Origin: Papio anubis
Taxonomy: Eukaryota > Chordata > Mammalia > Primates > Cercopithecidae
Direction of reading: 5' to 3'
DNA: 64,000 bases
Assembly: GCF_008728515.1 (NCBI RefSeq)
Contig: NC_044986.1
Span: forward strand, 112,456,313 to 112,520,312
The notes beneath the pieces were generated by a model, which was given only the letters and a program-made list of their open reading frames with translations, had not been told where the DNA came from and searched no databases. Positions within the stretch are counted from its first letter, which is position 1. Every line of letters begins with the position of its first letter. Position numbers and translations under genes: made by a program. This document shows positions 46,799-58,577 of the stretch, piece after piece.

Positions 46799-47098
46799 GG
46801 CTAGGCGTGGTGGCTTACGCCTGTAGTCCTAACATTTTGGGAGGCTGAGATGAGTGGATTGCTTGAGGCCAGGAGTTCAAGACCAGCCTGGCCAACATGG
46901 CGAAACCCCATCACTACTAGAAAATACAAAAATTAGCCGGGCGTGGCAGCGCATGCCTGTAGTCCCAGCTGCTTGGGAGGCTGAGGCATGAGAATCGCTT
47001 GAGCCTGGGAGGGGGAGGTTGCAGTGAGCCAGGATCATGCCACTGCACTCCAGCCTGCGCAATAGACTGAGACCCTATCTCAAAAAAAAAGAAAAAAA
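46799..47098 (+). mobile_element. Alu in intron 3
   Basis: Full-length plus Alu from TGGCTAGGCGTGGTGG to an A-rich tail. It is the only Alu in intron 3 and opposite in orientation to the Alus upstream of exon 3. Confidence 0.92.
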
Positions 47099-48208
47099 TA
47101 CATTACATATAACTGTGACTACTTTAGTATTTAATTGGGATTATTTACAATTTTAAAGTTGTAACATACAATCTTGCTACAATTTTGAATGTAAATAATT
47201 GTACCACTACAATCACTAAGTTATCTTGAAGTATTTCATGGTTTTGCTCTGGTGAATTTTTCTACAGTATTCCCAAATAATGCGTATTACAGGATTTAAG
47301 GTATATAAAGTATAATAAAACATGTAATTGGAACAAATCCATGGAACTTACCTTGCTGGCCTGTGAGAAAATGTAAGCGCTGGAAGTCTCTAAACTGCTC
47401 CATTTTATGGTGGTCAGGTGAACAGGTGCTGGAGGGAACCCACTGTAAGAGCAGTGTCCAAATGTCCCATTTTATTCTAAGGACAATGGAAGATACTTGC
47501 TTACCTATGAGAGAAACAGAATAAGATAGGTTTACTAAGGAAAAGGCGTTAAATGTAAACAGTGCAAAAGAGGCTATGGTAAGGGAAAGATAAGACATGG
47601 GAATGGAGAAAAGAGGTAGAAAGATTTTCTTGATTAAGTTGAAGAAAAACCAGCCAGCCCACCAGTACCCTCAAACCCATCCAATTTGAATATATCCTCC
47701 CATCCCTGCTCCTCTGTGCTTCCCCACCCCAAATGCCACACCCAGAGAGTATTCTAAAACTTTTCATGGGTGCACAGTTCTTTGTTTTTGAAATAATGTG
47801 CTTAATATCAAAACTATTTTCAATAGAACTCATTTAATTTTTAATATGAACTCTTAAACACAGCTACCAAATTTTTTTTGCAAGGCTGTTCTCGGGGCTT
47901 GCTTTTTGTGTGAACTAGCGTGAGTGTGTTTCGATTGAGTTTTTGAGGTATTGTTATTTGAGATGAACGGCTCTGACAACAGGGAGGCCTGCTGTGCCCA
48001 CTCATTGTGTGCGTGTGTGCATGCAGGCTCCCACACCGCGCCACAGCACGCACCTTACAGTATGGGAGCCTGGATAATTAGATAAAGTCAGACCCCCAGA
48101 TTTAGCTTGTGATAATTAGTGGGTACGTTTTCCTTAGGCACAGCTTCATCATAATTGCACATGCTTCAAAATCCTGCCAAGATACTTTCTTTTTTCTCCC
48201 CACCCCTT

Positions 48209-48213
<5 letters not shown>
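47099..48213 (+). other. rest of intron 3
   Basis: AT-rich; a TGTGTGCGTGTGTGC-like purine/pyrimidine alternation lies near 48006-48022. Nothing else recognised. Confidence 0.4.

Positions 48214-48242
<29 letters not shown>
48214..48242 (+). repeat. poly(T)29 upstream of the BEND7 exon 4 acceptor
   Basis: Uninterrupted run of 29 T in the 3' part of intron 3, ending 39 nt before exon 4. No Alu body is attached, so it is not an Alu tail. It may act as part of the polypyrimidine tract. Confidence 0.8.
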
Positions 48243-48281
48243 GGTTTGTTTGGAGTAGTCATTCTTTTCTTTCATGCTCAG

Positions 48282-48404
48282 GAGAACTTCCAGTGGTGAA
48301 TTCATCAGCTGGATCAAACTGCTGTACTTGTAACTGCCAGTCAACGTTGCAGGCCATTCTGCAAGAACTCAAGACCATGAGGAAATTAATGCAAATTCAA
48401 GCAG
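48282..48404 (+). CDS. BEND7: BEND7 coding exon 4 (Cys cluster and short helix)
   Basis: This 123-nt exon encodes residues 150-190. It contains a compact cysteine cluster, CCTCNC at 163-168, followed by a probable amphipathic helix at about 170-189 with hydrophobic positions L172, I175, L176, L179, M182, L185 and M186. That pattern suggests a short coiled coil or dimerisation helix; whether the cysteines bind metal is unknown. The acceptor is CTCAG; the donor is GTACAA, a weak match. A run of 29 T ends 39 nt before the exon, and an AG within GGAGTAGTC lies between that run and the acceptor, so acceptor choice may be sensitive to tract length. The exon is phase 1 on both sides and a multiple of three. 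Confidence 0.94.
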
Positions 48405-48879
48405 GTACAAGGATCAGGCCTTGGAATGAGTCCTTTGATTTTTAATGCATATCTGACATCTTCCATTGGAATGTTCATTGTGCTTTTATTAAAGCCTTCT
48501 TCTCACCTTGCTGTCTTGCTGTGCCTTTTCAAGTATCTGTTTTTTCAGCTTTCTCTACAATCCGTTTTTCCTTTAGCAAATCAAACATATTTTGTCTTGC
48601 AACTGATACAGCTCATATAATTATGTGTATGTACTCAATAGACTTCATTCCATGATCTCCTAGTATTTCACAAATGTCAGTTAATTAAATTTGGGAACAA
48701 TTGTGTATGGAGGAGCCCTGGAGGAAGCATGGGCTTCAGTGTTCAAGGACTAAGCAGATAAGAAATGTGGAGCCCCAGGCTGTTTTTTGTGGCTTTTCTC
48801 TCCTGTTCAGGATGCGGAAGCTCAGAGATCCTCCCGTTCTGTCGTCTTTGTTTATGTTACTCCTTTTTGTTTTCACTGC
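48405..48879 (+). other. start of intron 4
   Basis: No gene or repeat recognised. Confidence 0.35.
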
Positions 48880-49085
48880 CGTCAGGCAAGTTGAGGGATG
48901 GAAGAGCGGTGGATTTATAATTTGGGATTGGACGCCAATTTCTGCTCTTGATGCTGTGTGGCGTGTCTGAGCTTCCTGTTTCTTGTCTGTAAATGGAGAA
49001 TTCATGTCGAACTCACAGGGCTGTTGTCAAAATAGAATGATGTAGTGGTTGTAAATGAACTTAATAAGGCATGGTACAAGCCTAA
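48880..49085 (+). mobile_element. MIR fragment
   Basis: Forward MIR order: GAGCTTCCTGTTTCTTGTCT, GTAAATGGAGAATTCATG, CTCACAGGGCTGTTGTCAAA. Confidence 0.65.
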
Positions 49086-50410
49086 GCTGTTTCATTAGCG
49101 TGGCCTTTAAGTCCATGGAGCGTTCTATGGAAGTCTGGAAGTCTAGGTCTTCATTATAGCAGCTGTATTTTCTGATCTTCACAACTGAAGGAAAACAGAA
49201 TTGTTTTTGTCACAGGTACAAGAAATAAATCATCGTATTAAGTTTTCCCTCTTGTCAAGGGACATCACCACTTGCTCTTAGCCATGTTGTGACTAGCTTT
49301 CCTGCCCTTTCCTCAGAATGGTAGTCCAGAAGGTCGTCACTCAGAGGCTGTTCAGGATGCCATTTAGTGAATTCTAGTATAATTTTAATATTCAATGATG
49401 TGGTTTTGATATAAAAAGCTTAATACTTAGATTTATCAGTCACCCAAGATCACATTGAAGTAATGTGAGCTACTTTCTGAAAAAGAGCATCTTTTTAAGC
49501 ACTGAATTTGGTTTTACCCTAAGGAAGCATTTTGCTCAGGTCAGTAAGCGTTGGACTCACCTTGTTCCACTACGATAATCTGTGTTCTTATTAACCTGGC
49601 AGAGGTTAACATCTCCTAAATAAGGAGCTCAGAAAGAAAGGTTACTTCATGATGTTCGGTTTCTTTTCTCCAAGGAGGAATTTGTTCGCACTTAAGAAAA
49701 TATGCATATGAAATTGTAATGATTTGTTTTGTCACTTAAGCTCCTTACTACTGAAATGGCAAACTACAAATTGCAACCATTTAAATCCTTGACGGAAGCC
49801 TTTTTAGAATCTATTAAGTAAATGCCACTTTGTCGCTGTGTTTTCTTTTCTGAACCTTTGCAGATTAGGGAGGTAAACGATTCCAAAGCTGTAGGATGGC
49901 ACAAAGGATAAACTGAATAAATTACTCTCCTTTAATTTTCTTAAACTTAAAAATTTGTGTCATGGGTAGATTTACTTAAGGTTTAATGCCTGAAGACTTA
50001 GATTTAAATTACATTTAGAAAGTTTCACCTTTTTTTTAAGAAGACAAGGAATAAGACCTAGAGGTAAGATCTGTATGCCAGAGACTCGGGCTGTGTCTAG
50101 ATTTGCAAAAGAAGAAAAACTCAGATAGTCCCCATGTTCCTTAAACCAAAACATTTTCATTTTTAATTTAGAATCATGACGCTCAGCGAGGCCTGGGGCC
50201 TAGGCCATCGTGATCATTCTTCGGGGTCCCTTTTATTCTGAGGGTACAGACCCAACCTTGAGGGGGAATGCAAATAGAGCAAAGAGAAGTTGCCAACTCT
50301 GGCTGCACAGCAGAATCACTGGAAGAGCTTTCAGACAATGCTGGTTCCCAGGCGGCATGTCTGGAAGTGTCAGTTCATTTAGTTTGGGGTGGGGCTGAGG
50401 CATTTCAGTT
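49086..50410 (+). other. intron 4 stretch, unassigned
   Basis: AT-rich unique-looking sequence with nothing recognisable. Near 50280-50400 there is a MER-like look (GCACAGCAGAATCACTGGAA) typical of an old hAT element, too short to call. Confidence 0.35.
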
Positions 50411-50716
50411 TTTTTGTTTATTTTTGTTTTTGTTTTAAGACGGAGTCTCGCTCTGTCGCCAGGCTGGAGTGCAGTGGCGCGATCTCGGCTCACTGCAACC
50501 TCCACCTCCCAGGTTCAAGTGATTCTCCTGCCTCAGCCTCTCGAGTAGCTGAGGCTACAGGTACCCACCACCACGCCCAGCTAATTTTTGTGTTTTTAGT
50601 AGAGACGGGGTTTCACCATGTTGGCCAGGATGGTCTCGATCTCTCGACCTCGTGATCCGCCCGCCTTGGCCTCCCAAAGTGCTGGGATTACAGGAGTAAG
50701 CCACCATGCCTGGCCC
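50411..50716 (-). mobile_element. Alu in intron 4
   Basis: Minus Alu, little diverged. CATTTCAG before it and CATCTCAG after it suggest the target duplication. Confidence 0.93.
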
Positions 50717-51986
50717 AGCATCTCAGTTTTTTTAAACTCGAGTGATTCTAATGTACAGCCAAGGTCGAGAGCCAGTGAGCTAGACTAATTACCGGTTTAA
50801 AAGCTTCTGTGCTCTTATGTAGTGCAATTAGTTTGCTTCTAATATTTATGAATTGCTTTTGAGTTTGGAGACAAAAATATCAGGATCAAAGTGTAAATAT
50901 TCTTTATTTTCGGACTGATAAGAGGTAAGAGGAGGTGATCCATGTTGATGTGCCTTTAAAGACCTTTAGTTTACACTTGTCTTATAGGTTCGTTCCTGTT
51001 GAAAAGCAGAGACATCCTATGGTCATATTTAGGAAGCTATATTAATACTTGAGGATTTAAACAATGATTCCATATTTTCCAGTGACACTTTCCAAGAGAG
51101 TATGTTTAAATGGCTAGCAGACATTACTTCTCAGAGTGCACCTGTGAGAACTATAATTTACCATCCCGGATTTCTTTAAGTATAGAATCAGGTTGGATAC
51201 TTGGTTCCTGCACTGTGCTTTTCATCTTTGGAACTGTGTCTGGATTTCACTGACTTGCTTGACTTGTACAGAATGATATTATTGCTCCTTCAATTATGTG
51301 AAACCGAGGTCTAAAGAAGTGGCCTGGTCTGAGGCCATGTAGAAGGGTGCTCTGGAGGTGGCTGATGTGTGGAGAATATTTGTTTGGTGAGGAAGGATTC
51401 GCTGGTCCTAATTAAGTAACTAACAGGCTTTTCCCACATGCTTACTGGTCCCTATTGTAGAATCATCCCAGACTGCCACTTTTGATCAGTCTCTCCCAAA
51501 TGATCATCGCTGTCTCATCTTTGTCAGTTCTGGCACCTGTAGATTATTAGAAATTGATCAGTCTAACCCCAAACGACAGTTGGAATAGTCCTGAAACAGG
51601 CTGACCAGGAAGCACAGCCATCTCCACCTAAATTCAAGTCCCGAAGTTCTCATTTGTTTAAAACCGTCCTATGATTTATGAAGCCATGCTCTCTGTTTTC
51701 TCACAGCTCACGATGCTTTCCCAGCATCGAACCCAACAGCAGTATGCTATCACGATTCACCTGCAGTAACGCTTTCTCCTGAGTATTGTTCTGCCTTTAG
51801 GACCTGAAAGTGCTCCAGAGCCTGTGTTTGGTAACCATTAGGTCCAGTGGGAGATTTATTTAGTGTGCTTCATCCTGGAGTTTTCCTCGTTTCGGTTTCA
51901 GTTGTAGATCACATGGATAGACCGGAGATAAGTTTTCCTCAGTCAGACACACGTGCCTGTACCATATTTTTGTTTATTATTCGCAG
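50717..51986 (+). other. 3' part of intron 4
   Basis: Unique-looking sequence up to the exon 5 acceptor; no repeat recognised. Confidence 0.4.
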
Positions 51987-52252
51987 TTGGAACTCAAAAC
52001 AGACAACAACCCCCAATTTCCCTTATATGCTCCCAGCGAACTGCTGTCTCACGAAAGAGAAATAAAAAGAAGAAAGTGCCCCCAAAGACTGTGGAACCTC
52101 TTACTGTGAAACAGAAGCCCAGTGGGTCAGAGATGGAGAAGAAGGCAGCGGTGGCCTCTGAGGTATCTGCTCTCCAGGCAGCCGAGCACACCTCCCCGGA
52201 GGAGAGCCGCGTTCTAGGATTCGGCATTGTTCTGGAATCACCTTCCTCAGAT
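51987..52252 (+). CDS. BEND7: BEND7 coding exon 5 (basic patch), last exon in the window
   Basis: This 266-nt exon encodes residues 191-279, starting VGTQNRQQPPISLICSQR. A basic patch RKRNKKKK at 213-220 is a good candidate nuclear localisation signal. It is followed by a Pro/Lys/Glu-rich, probably disordered stretch and then a hydrophobic segment RVLGFGIVLESPSSD just before the donor. The acceptor is TTCGCAG and the donor a consensus GTAAGT. The phase changes from 1 at the start to 0 at the end, so unlike exons 2-4 it cannot be skipped without a frameshift. From family knowledge the BEN domain and C-terminus follow in later exons, none of which I find before 64000. The residues seen are roughly half of the full protein as I remember it. 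Confidence 0.94.
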
Positions 52253-53522
52253 GTAAGTTGCTATTTTCTGGCTGCTGACTCTAATGCTATGTAACTTTCA
52301 GAAATTTTATAGTATTTATAGATTTCCCTTTTGACAACTAGAGAAACTTGCAGAATATATGTGGGAAAGAAGAAAAGAAGAATGGTAATAATTTTCTTGT
52401 CCGGAGTTTTCTTTTCTGAAAATTTTATGCCTTATTTATTTAGACAGGTTTCCAGTCTTTGTCTCCAAAAGGAGGAGGGTGATGGCGTAAATAATCTGCT
52501 CACTAATTTCTTTTGCATTTTTAATTTTGCAGTGGCAGTTTTCAATTTCCTTAGTGTAGAGACCTAAAAGAATATAATTAAATCCTTTGTAGATGGGCAT
52601 AAATGAACAGAACCATACAGATAAGGTCACACCTTTCTGGAAACACAAACTTATAATAAAAAAGGAGCAATCGTGCTAATTCTATTTTATAGATGCAAGC
52701 CACACTGCTAATTAGGTGGCAGCGCCATGCCATTTACTCCGTGTAATGATAGGTTAACGCTCTGCAAAGGTTTTTCTATTTTAATATCATAGCCAGAATG
52801 TTGCTGCAGTCCAGAATGTTGGATGACATCTGAGATAACCATCTGACTTGCTATTTTACATTCATAGGACCATAAACGAATTTGTTTAATTCTGCACTAT
52901 ATTTGCAATTGCGTTTCTGTTTACAATGCCTTTCTCTGAGTATGTTTGTGTTGTGAACCTTAACTTCTTGGGAGAGTTCTTAAACAAGAATGGGGGATCT
53001 GTTACTATCAGACTGCACAGGATGAGAATCCTGCTGCGAACTCCCGCAGGCCTGTATAGGACTGGAGGTTGGCCGTTCCTTTTAAACTTTAAGTGGGAAA
53101 CAAATTGCTTTTTTAAAAAGTGTTTAAACATTTTTGAAAGAAATTGTGGGAAGACAGTTTGCTAGGGTATATCCACATTGGGTTTTTAACAAAGGGAAGG
53201 GACAAAAGTAATCATCTTGTGATTTTTTTAGATTGGAAAGTTATTGGAACTTTTACCCAATTCTCAATGTTAAAGGTTGTTTTTTTTTTTTTTTTTTGAA
53301 ATCTATAAACACTTGCTACAATTGTTAAGAAGTTCCTCTAGACTAAAAATTTAATTTTAAAACATAATTTATGATGATGACGTTCTATTCTGGACCAGTC
53401 AGCTCATGCAGTGATATCATATTGCTATTGCAACTAGGGCCCTGAGTCAAACCCCATATTCGGAAACAGAGGTAAATTATTCCTCAACACAAAGTACATT
53501 CAGTCCTTAAATTTTCTAAGCT
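52253..53522 (+). other. start of BEND7 intron 5
   Basis: AT-rich intron with a poly(T) run at 53279-53297. The intron continues to the window end, at least 11.7 kb. No further BEND7 exon was found on the plus strand. Confidence 0.45.
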
Positions 53523-53679
53523 ATTTTTTGAGATAGAGTCTCACTCTGTCGCCCAGGCTGGAGTGTAGTGGCATGGTCTCCGCTCACTGCAACCTCTGCC
53601 TCTCGGGTTCAAGCAGTTCTCGTACCCCAGCCTCCTGAGTAGCTGGGATTGCAGGCACTTGCCATCACGCCCGGCTAAT
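53523..53679 (-). mobile_element. truncated Alu
   Basis: Right arm of a minus Alu that stops at GCCCGGCTAATG. Confidence 0.88.
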
Positions 53680-53740
53680 GAGAACTCAGTTAGCTGTTGA
53701 TTGTCTTGGAAGAGTAACATGCTTCTAAAGAAAAGTGAGG

Positions 53741-54036
53741 GCCGGGCGCGGTGGCTCACGCCTGTAATCCCAGCACTTTGGGAGGCTGAGGCAGGCAGAT
53801 CCCAAGGTCAGGAGATTGAGACCATCCTGGTTAACACGGTGAAACCCTGTCTCTACTAAAAATACAAAAATTAGCCAGGTGTGGCGACGTGCACCTGTAG
53901 TCCCAGCTACTCGGGAGACTGAGGCAGGAGAATGGCGTGAACCCGGGAGGCGGAGCTTGCAGTGAGCTGAGATTGTGCCACTGCACTCCAGCCTAGGTGA
54001 CAGAATGAGACTCCGTCTCAAAAAAAAAAAAAAGTA
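53741..54036 (+). mobile_element. AluY
   Basis: Plus AluY with intact promoter-type 5' end and a poly(A). AAAGAAAAGTGAGG duplicates around it (ending 53740 and 54050). Confidence 0.94.
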
Positions 54037-54050
54037 AAAGAAAAGTGAGG

Positions 54051-54357
54051 CCAGGCACTGTGGCTTACGCTTGTAATCCCAGCACTTTGAGAGGCCAAGG
54101 TGGGCAGATCACCTGAGGTCAAGAGCTTGAGACCAGCCTGGCCAACATGGCGAAACCCATCTCTACTAAAAATACAAAAATTAGCCAGACGTGGTGGCAC
54201 ATGCCTGTGGTCCCAGCTACTGAGGAGGGTGAGGCATGAGAATCGCTTGAACCCAGGAGGCAGAGGTTGCAGTGAACTAAGATTACACCACTGCACTCCA
54301 GCCTAGGTGACACAGGGAGATTCTGTCTCAAAAAAAAACAAAAACAAAAGAACAAAA
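54051..54357 (+). mobile_element. Alu directly after an AluY
   Basis: Plus Alu with an A-rich CAAAAACAAAAG tail. It starts exactly at the end of the duplication of the preceding AluY, which implies the younger AluY inserted at its 5' edge. Confidence 0.93.
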
Positions 54358-55149
54358 TCAGGATTGGGCAGGTGGCCCAGTGTTGCTGGAGCAGCTGTCT
54401 GGCTGGCATTGGTAAAAGTAGGGTGGGGGGGAGAGAGGAAAAGTCCAGGTGAGGCCTTCAGCCTTTATCTGTGGGCAGGAGGGAGCCATTGCAAGTCTCC
54501 AGTAAAGGAAGAATTGTGCCTGTATCTTAGAACTATAGCTAGAACAGCATGCGGCTGACAGAGAGACAGAGAGAGAGAGAGCGGGAGGAAGACGCATGCA
54601 GCCCGCCAGGCAGGAGATCAGGAGGGCTGGACAGGAACAGTGAGCCTGGAGAGGAGGAGCAGGGAGAGCCGTTCAGGAGGGACGCGGGGACTGAGTGGGA
54701 AGTGAGCCCTGGATTCCCATCTGGGAAACTTGCTGAGTTACAGCTGCAGCTGGGACTTCAACTGAGATACGGAGAGCAAGAGCAGCGCAGGCTTTCAGCT
54801 CTGGATAGGAAGGAAAAGTGAATTTCATATCCTCAACACATTCACTAGACACCTCGAGCACAGGAGAAAGATTAGCACTAGAAACGCCAAAAAGTGACAC
54901 TGGAAACCCATGCTTTATCGCTTTTGTAAAGATAAAGAACGTGCAGTGTATAGAGTTCCCTTTTTGCGTTGTGACTCGTAGTGTCACCCAAATGCCAATG
55001 TGTATACCCATGGCACAAACACAAATATAAGGGCCCACAAGGGGCTGTCAATCATGGCAGGTCAGCCACTGTCTTCAAACTGATAACAATAGTCCCTACT
55101 CAGATGCAGAAAAACACTAAGTTCTAATCAGAACCAACCGAAATGTCAA
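54358..55149 (+). other. intron 5 stretch, purine-rich
   Basis: A GAGA-rich tract at 54556-54590 and generally purine-rich sequence to about 54820. It resembles a diverged old repeat but is unassigned. Confidence 0.35.
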
Positions 55150-55255
55150 AACGGCAGAGTGTTGTGAGCATCAAATGAGATATAGTATAGGGGAAAATCC
55201 TGTAGCAATGCCTGGCACATAAAAGGCACTCAATAAATGTTATTTGTTTAATCTG
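55150..55255 (+). mobile_element. MIR 3' fragment
   Basis: GAGCATCAAATGAGATATAG, GCAATGCCTGGCACATAAAA and GGCACTCAATAAATGTTATT are the 3' part of MIR. Confidence 0.78.
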
Positions 55256-55539
55256 CGAAGGAGGAAGCATCTGCATTTGTGTTAAGCACAGTATACAAAA
55301 TAAACTTAGGAAACATTATGTCTAGGACTTAGCTTTAAGGAGAGCCCCCTCCTCAATTTCACTGCAGTTTACTTGTTTTTTCCTGTTCCTCCTCTCTGTA
55401 CCCACCTACTCCCCTTCAGGCCTCTACTGTGATCTGAACGATCCTCCTGGATAGAACTTCCTATATTGTTTGTTAATTATTGACATGTCAATACATCCTT
55501 CCACCCCAGCTTCTCAAGAGCAGAAACTATGATTAAGAA

Positions 55540-55690
55540 TAATAGTAATAGTAATAGTATTCATCATGCGCCATCTTTGAGGTATTCTTCTTATCCGCTT
55601 TCTATGGGCAGCTTGCACAAGTTCACACAGCCAAGAAAAGTGGAGTGTGTCCCCCAACCCAAGTCTGTCATCTGCCCTTGTCCGCTGTGC
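55540..55690 (-). mobile_element. MIR fragment
   Basis: GCAGCTTGCACAAGTTCACA and CAGCCAAGAAAAGTGGAGTG match the reverse MIR core; preceded by an AATAGT simple repeat. Confidence 0.55.
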
Positions 55691-55849
55691 AGAGGACTTG
55701 TGTGTGCCCATTCTAGCCCGATGCCTGTGCGTGACGAAGACTAAGTCACTGTTGAGGGGATGATTATCATATGAAAGAACTGCAAGCTTCAGCTGTGGCT
55801 GTTGATTCTGTTTACTTGGAAATTTCTTGGGGAGAACTTCACGGGTCAG

Positions 55850-56055
55850 GGAGCAGGCTCTGAGGTCTCAGCTGTGTGACCCTGAGCAAGCGAACCTGAC
55901 CCCTCCCCACTCCATTTCTCTCTGTAGAATGGGGATAGCAAGTGCTTCCCTCCTGGAACTGGCCCATTGGAGGAATTAGATGAAGTCATCCCCATGGAGC
56001 ACTTAGAACAAGGCCTGGCTCGTTTTAAGCACTCAATAAATATTAGTTCTTTTTT
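55850..56055 (+). mobile_element. MIR, nearly complete
   Basis: GCTGTGTGACCCTGAGCAAG, TAGAATGGGGATAGCAAGTG and AGCACTCAATAAATATTAGT follow the MIR consensus over about 200 bp. Confidence 0.85.
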
Positions 56056-56304
56056 TAACCTTAGCATTCTTACCTCAGTATCTTTATGGGAATAAATATT
56101 TTAAAATAAAACTTTGTCTATCAGTGAACAAATACGTGTGAACAAATAGTGTTCTTAGAAAGGGAATAGCCTGAAATACTTCTCTTTTGGGCAGGATTAT
56201 TTGACCCTTTTAAAAGCAGCACATTAAATAAAATTCGAACCTCAATTACACAGAAGCAGAAGCAGAAACCCAAAACTAAATTTCAGATTTAAATACAGTA
56301 TTTA

Positions 56305-56604
56305 GGCCAGGCTTGGTGGCTCATGCCTGTAATCCCAGCACTTTGGGGGGCCAAGGCGAGCGGATCAGGAGGTCAGGAGATTGAGACCATACGGGCCAAC
56401 ACGGTGAAACCCTGTCTCTACTAAAAATTTAAAAATTAGCTGGGCACAGTGGTGCGTGCCTGTAATCCCAGCTACTGGGGAAGCTGAGGCAGGAGAATCG
56501 CATGAACCCGGGAGTTGAAGATTGCAGTGAGCCAAGATCACGCCACTGCACTCCAGCCTGGCAACAGAGCGAGACTCCATCTCAAAAAAAAAAAAGAAAG
56601 AAAC
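56305..56604 (+). mobile_element. Alu with target duplication
   Basis: Plus Alu; TACAGTATTTA at 56294-56304 and 56605-56615. Confidence 0.95.
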
Positions 56605-56978
56605 TACAGTATTTAATTCTTTCTTCATGAGTTCACAACCCAATACTCTACCAATATTGAAAGAAGACAGTTGTTAATTTCTTATGGTCACTGTTTTTCA
56701 AGATTGCATATATTGATTTGTGTTTTTCAGAGCAGATATACATGGCCTAAGTTTGTTTTGTTGTTGTTGCTTTTCGTTTCTTGTTTTTCAGCTTTGGTGA
56801 AACAATCAGACTAGTTTTTAACAATATTTTAAAATAATTTGTAATAATAGGAAATGTTTTCTATTTGTTGTAGTTACTATAAATAGTCTCCAATAATCCC
56901 AGATTATGCCAGTTTAAAAGTTTTCAGAAGATCAATTGTGGATATTCATCAGAATATATGTATTGGAAATCTGCTTTC

Positions 56979-57277
56979 TTTCTTTTTTTTATGGAGACGG
57001 AGTCTTGCTCTGTCATCCAGGCTGGAGTGCAGTGGCGTGATCTCGGCTCACTGCAACTTCCACCTCCTGGGTTCAGGCAATTCTCCTGCCTCAGCCTCCC
57101 GAGTAACTGGGACTACGGGTGCATGCCACCATGCCCAGATGATTTTTGTGTTTTAAGTAGAGACAGGGTTTCGCCAGGTTGGCCAGGCTGGTCTCGAACT
57201 CCTGGCCTCAAGTGATCCATCCACCTCACCCTCCCAAAGTGCTAGGATTACAGGCGTAAGCCACCGTGCCTGGCCTT
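56979..57277 (-). mobile_element. Alu, minus orientation
   Basis: Full-length minus Alu with similar flanks GGAAATCTGCTTTCTT and TGAAATCTGTTTTCTT. Confidence 0.93.
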
Positions 57278-57404
57278 GAAATCTGTTTTCTTAGCACCTT
57301 CTTGGCCCAGTAGATAAAGTGATTCACTGGGATCAAGTAAATAAAACCAAGCAAGTGATTTTTTAAATTTACTCATTGACACATTGAAATTGAGGCCGTG
57401 TATG

Positions 57405-57640
57405 CCTGGAGTGTAAGTTCCAGCGCAGGCTGCAGGAGTTCAGATCTTCACTTCACCATGTATTAGCTGGATAATCTTAAACAAGTTACTTTAATTCTCT
57501 GAGCCGTAGTTTTTGCATCTGCAAATTGGGGATAATAATAGTAGCCATTTCATAGGGTGAAAATCAAATTTGAAAAAAATCTGTGTGATATGTGTTAGCC
57601 TAGGGCCTGGAATATAGTAAGTACCAAATAAATGTTAATT
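57405..57640 (+). mobile_element. MIR, nearly complete
   Basis: GTATTAGCTGGATAATCTTA, GCATCTGCAAATTGGGGATA, and GTAAGTACCAAATAAATGTT span most of a MIR. Confidence 0.82.
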
Positions 57641-58431
57641 ATATCGCTGTTTTCCAGGCAATACTGAAGTATGTGAAACAGTCCCTGCCCTTGAAGGGGC
57701 ACATGAAGAAAAATTCACAAACAGTAATTATAATAGCGTAGGACGTCAGCTGTGGCGCAGGCAGGCAGGTCACCTGGGAACCTGGATAGCCTCTCAGAGT
57801 GGACCTCTTGGAGGAGCCATTTCAGGGCCTTAGGAGAGAAGAAGCTAAATTGCAGTGGTTAGACTCTTACATATTGTACATTTTGGCTCAAATATCTTTA
57901 GCATAAATCAAGCCCTAGTCTTCAGAGTCATTAATTTATTACCCGAAGAAGGAAAAAGCTAAAAGCATCTCTAAAAGACCGGAATGTCTCATTATGCAAG
58001 TACATGGAGAAAATTTCAAGGGACCAAATTGTATTCTCTTCTAAAATTAAATGCTTAGTTCTACCAAAATATTGTCAACTAAAAATGTCTATAAAGAATT
58101 GGCTGTTGGATGACTTCTTGTCATTTTTATGCTATTCAACATTCACTATAGGCTATCATGTAAATTACACCTACTTTTGGATAGGACTTTTGGCTGAGCA
58201 TTTTTTGCTTAATGGAAAGAGGGCAGCCACCTTCCACTATGAGCCTTGACGTAGGACATGCGCGTGCTTCCGCCCCATCTACACTGCGGCTCAGGCCTGC
58301 TACGTCCCCAGGCCACCTCTCTTCTGAGCTGCTCAACAGGAACAGCCATGCTGGTGAGCGACCAGTCCCACACACTCTTATGGCTACCCTCCTCATGGGC
58401 TATGTTCTTAGCATAGCATTTAATAAGTGAC
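57641..58431 (+). other. intron 5 stretch, unassigned
   Basis: No gene. Minus-strand ORFs at 58136-58598 run into Alu sequence and are not coding. Confidence 0.35.
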
Positions 58432-58577
58432 AGGCTGCGCATATTGGCTCCTGCCTGTAATCCCTTTGGGAGGCCAAGGCAGGAGGATTGCCTGAGGCCA
58501 AGAGTTTGAGACCAGCCTGGGCAGCAAAGCGAGACCCCCCTCTCTACAAAATACATAAATACATACATTTTAAAAAT
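58432..58577 (+). mobile_element. Alu left-monomer fragment
   Basis: GGCTGCGCATATTGGCTCC to an A-rich region with TACATAAATACATACA; monomeric and old. Confidence 0.82.
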
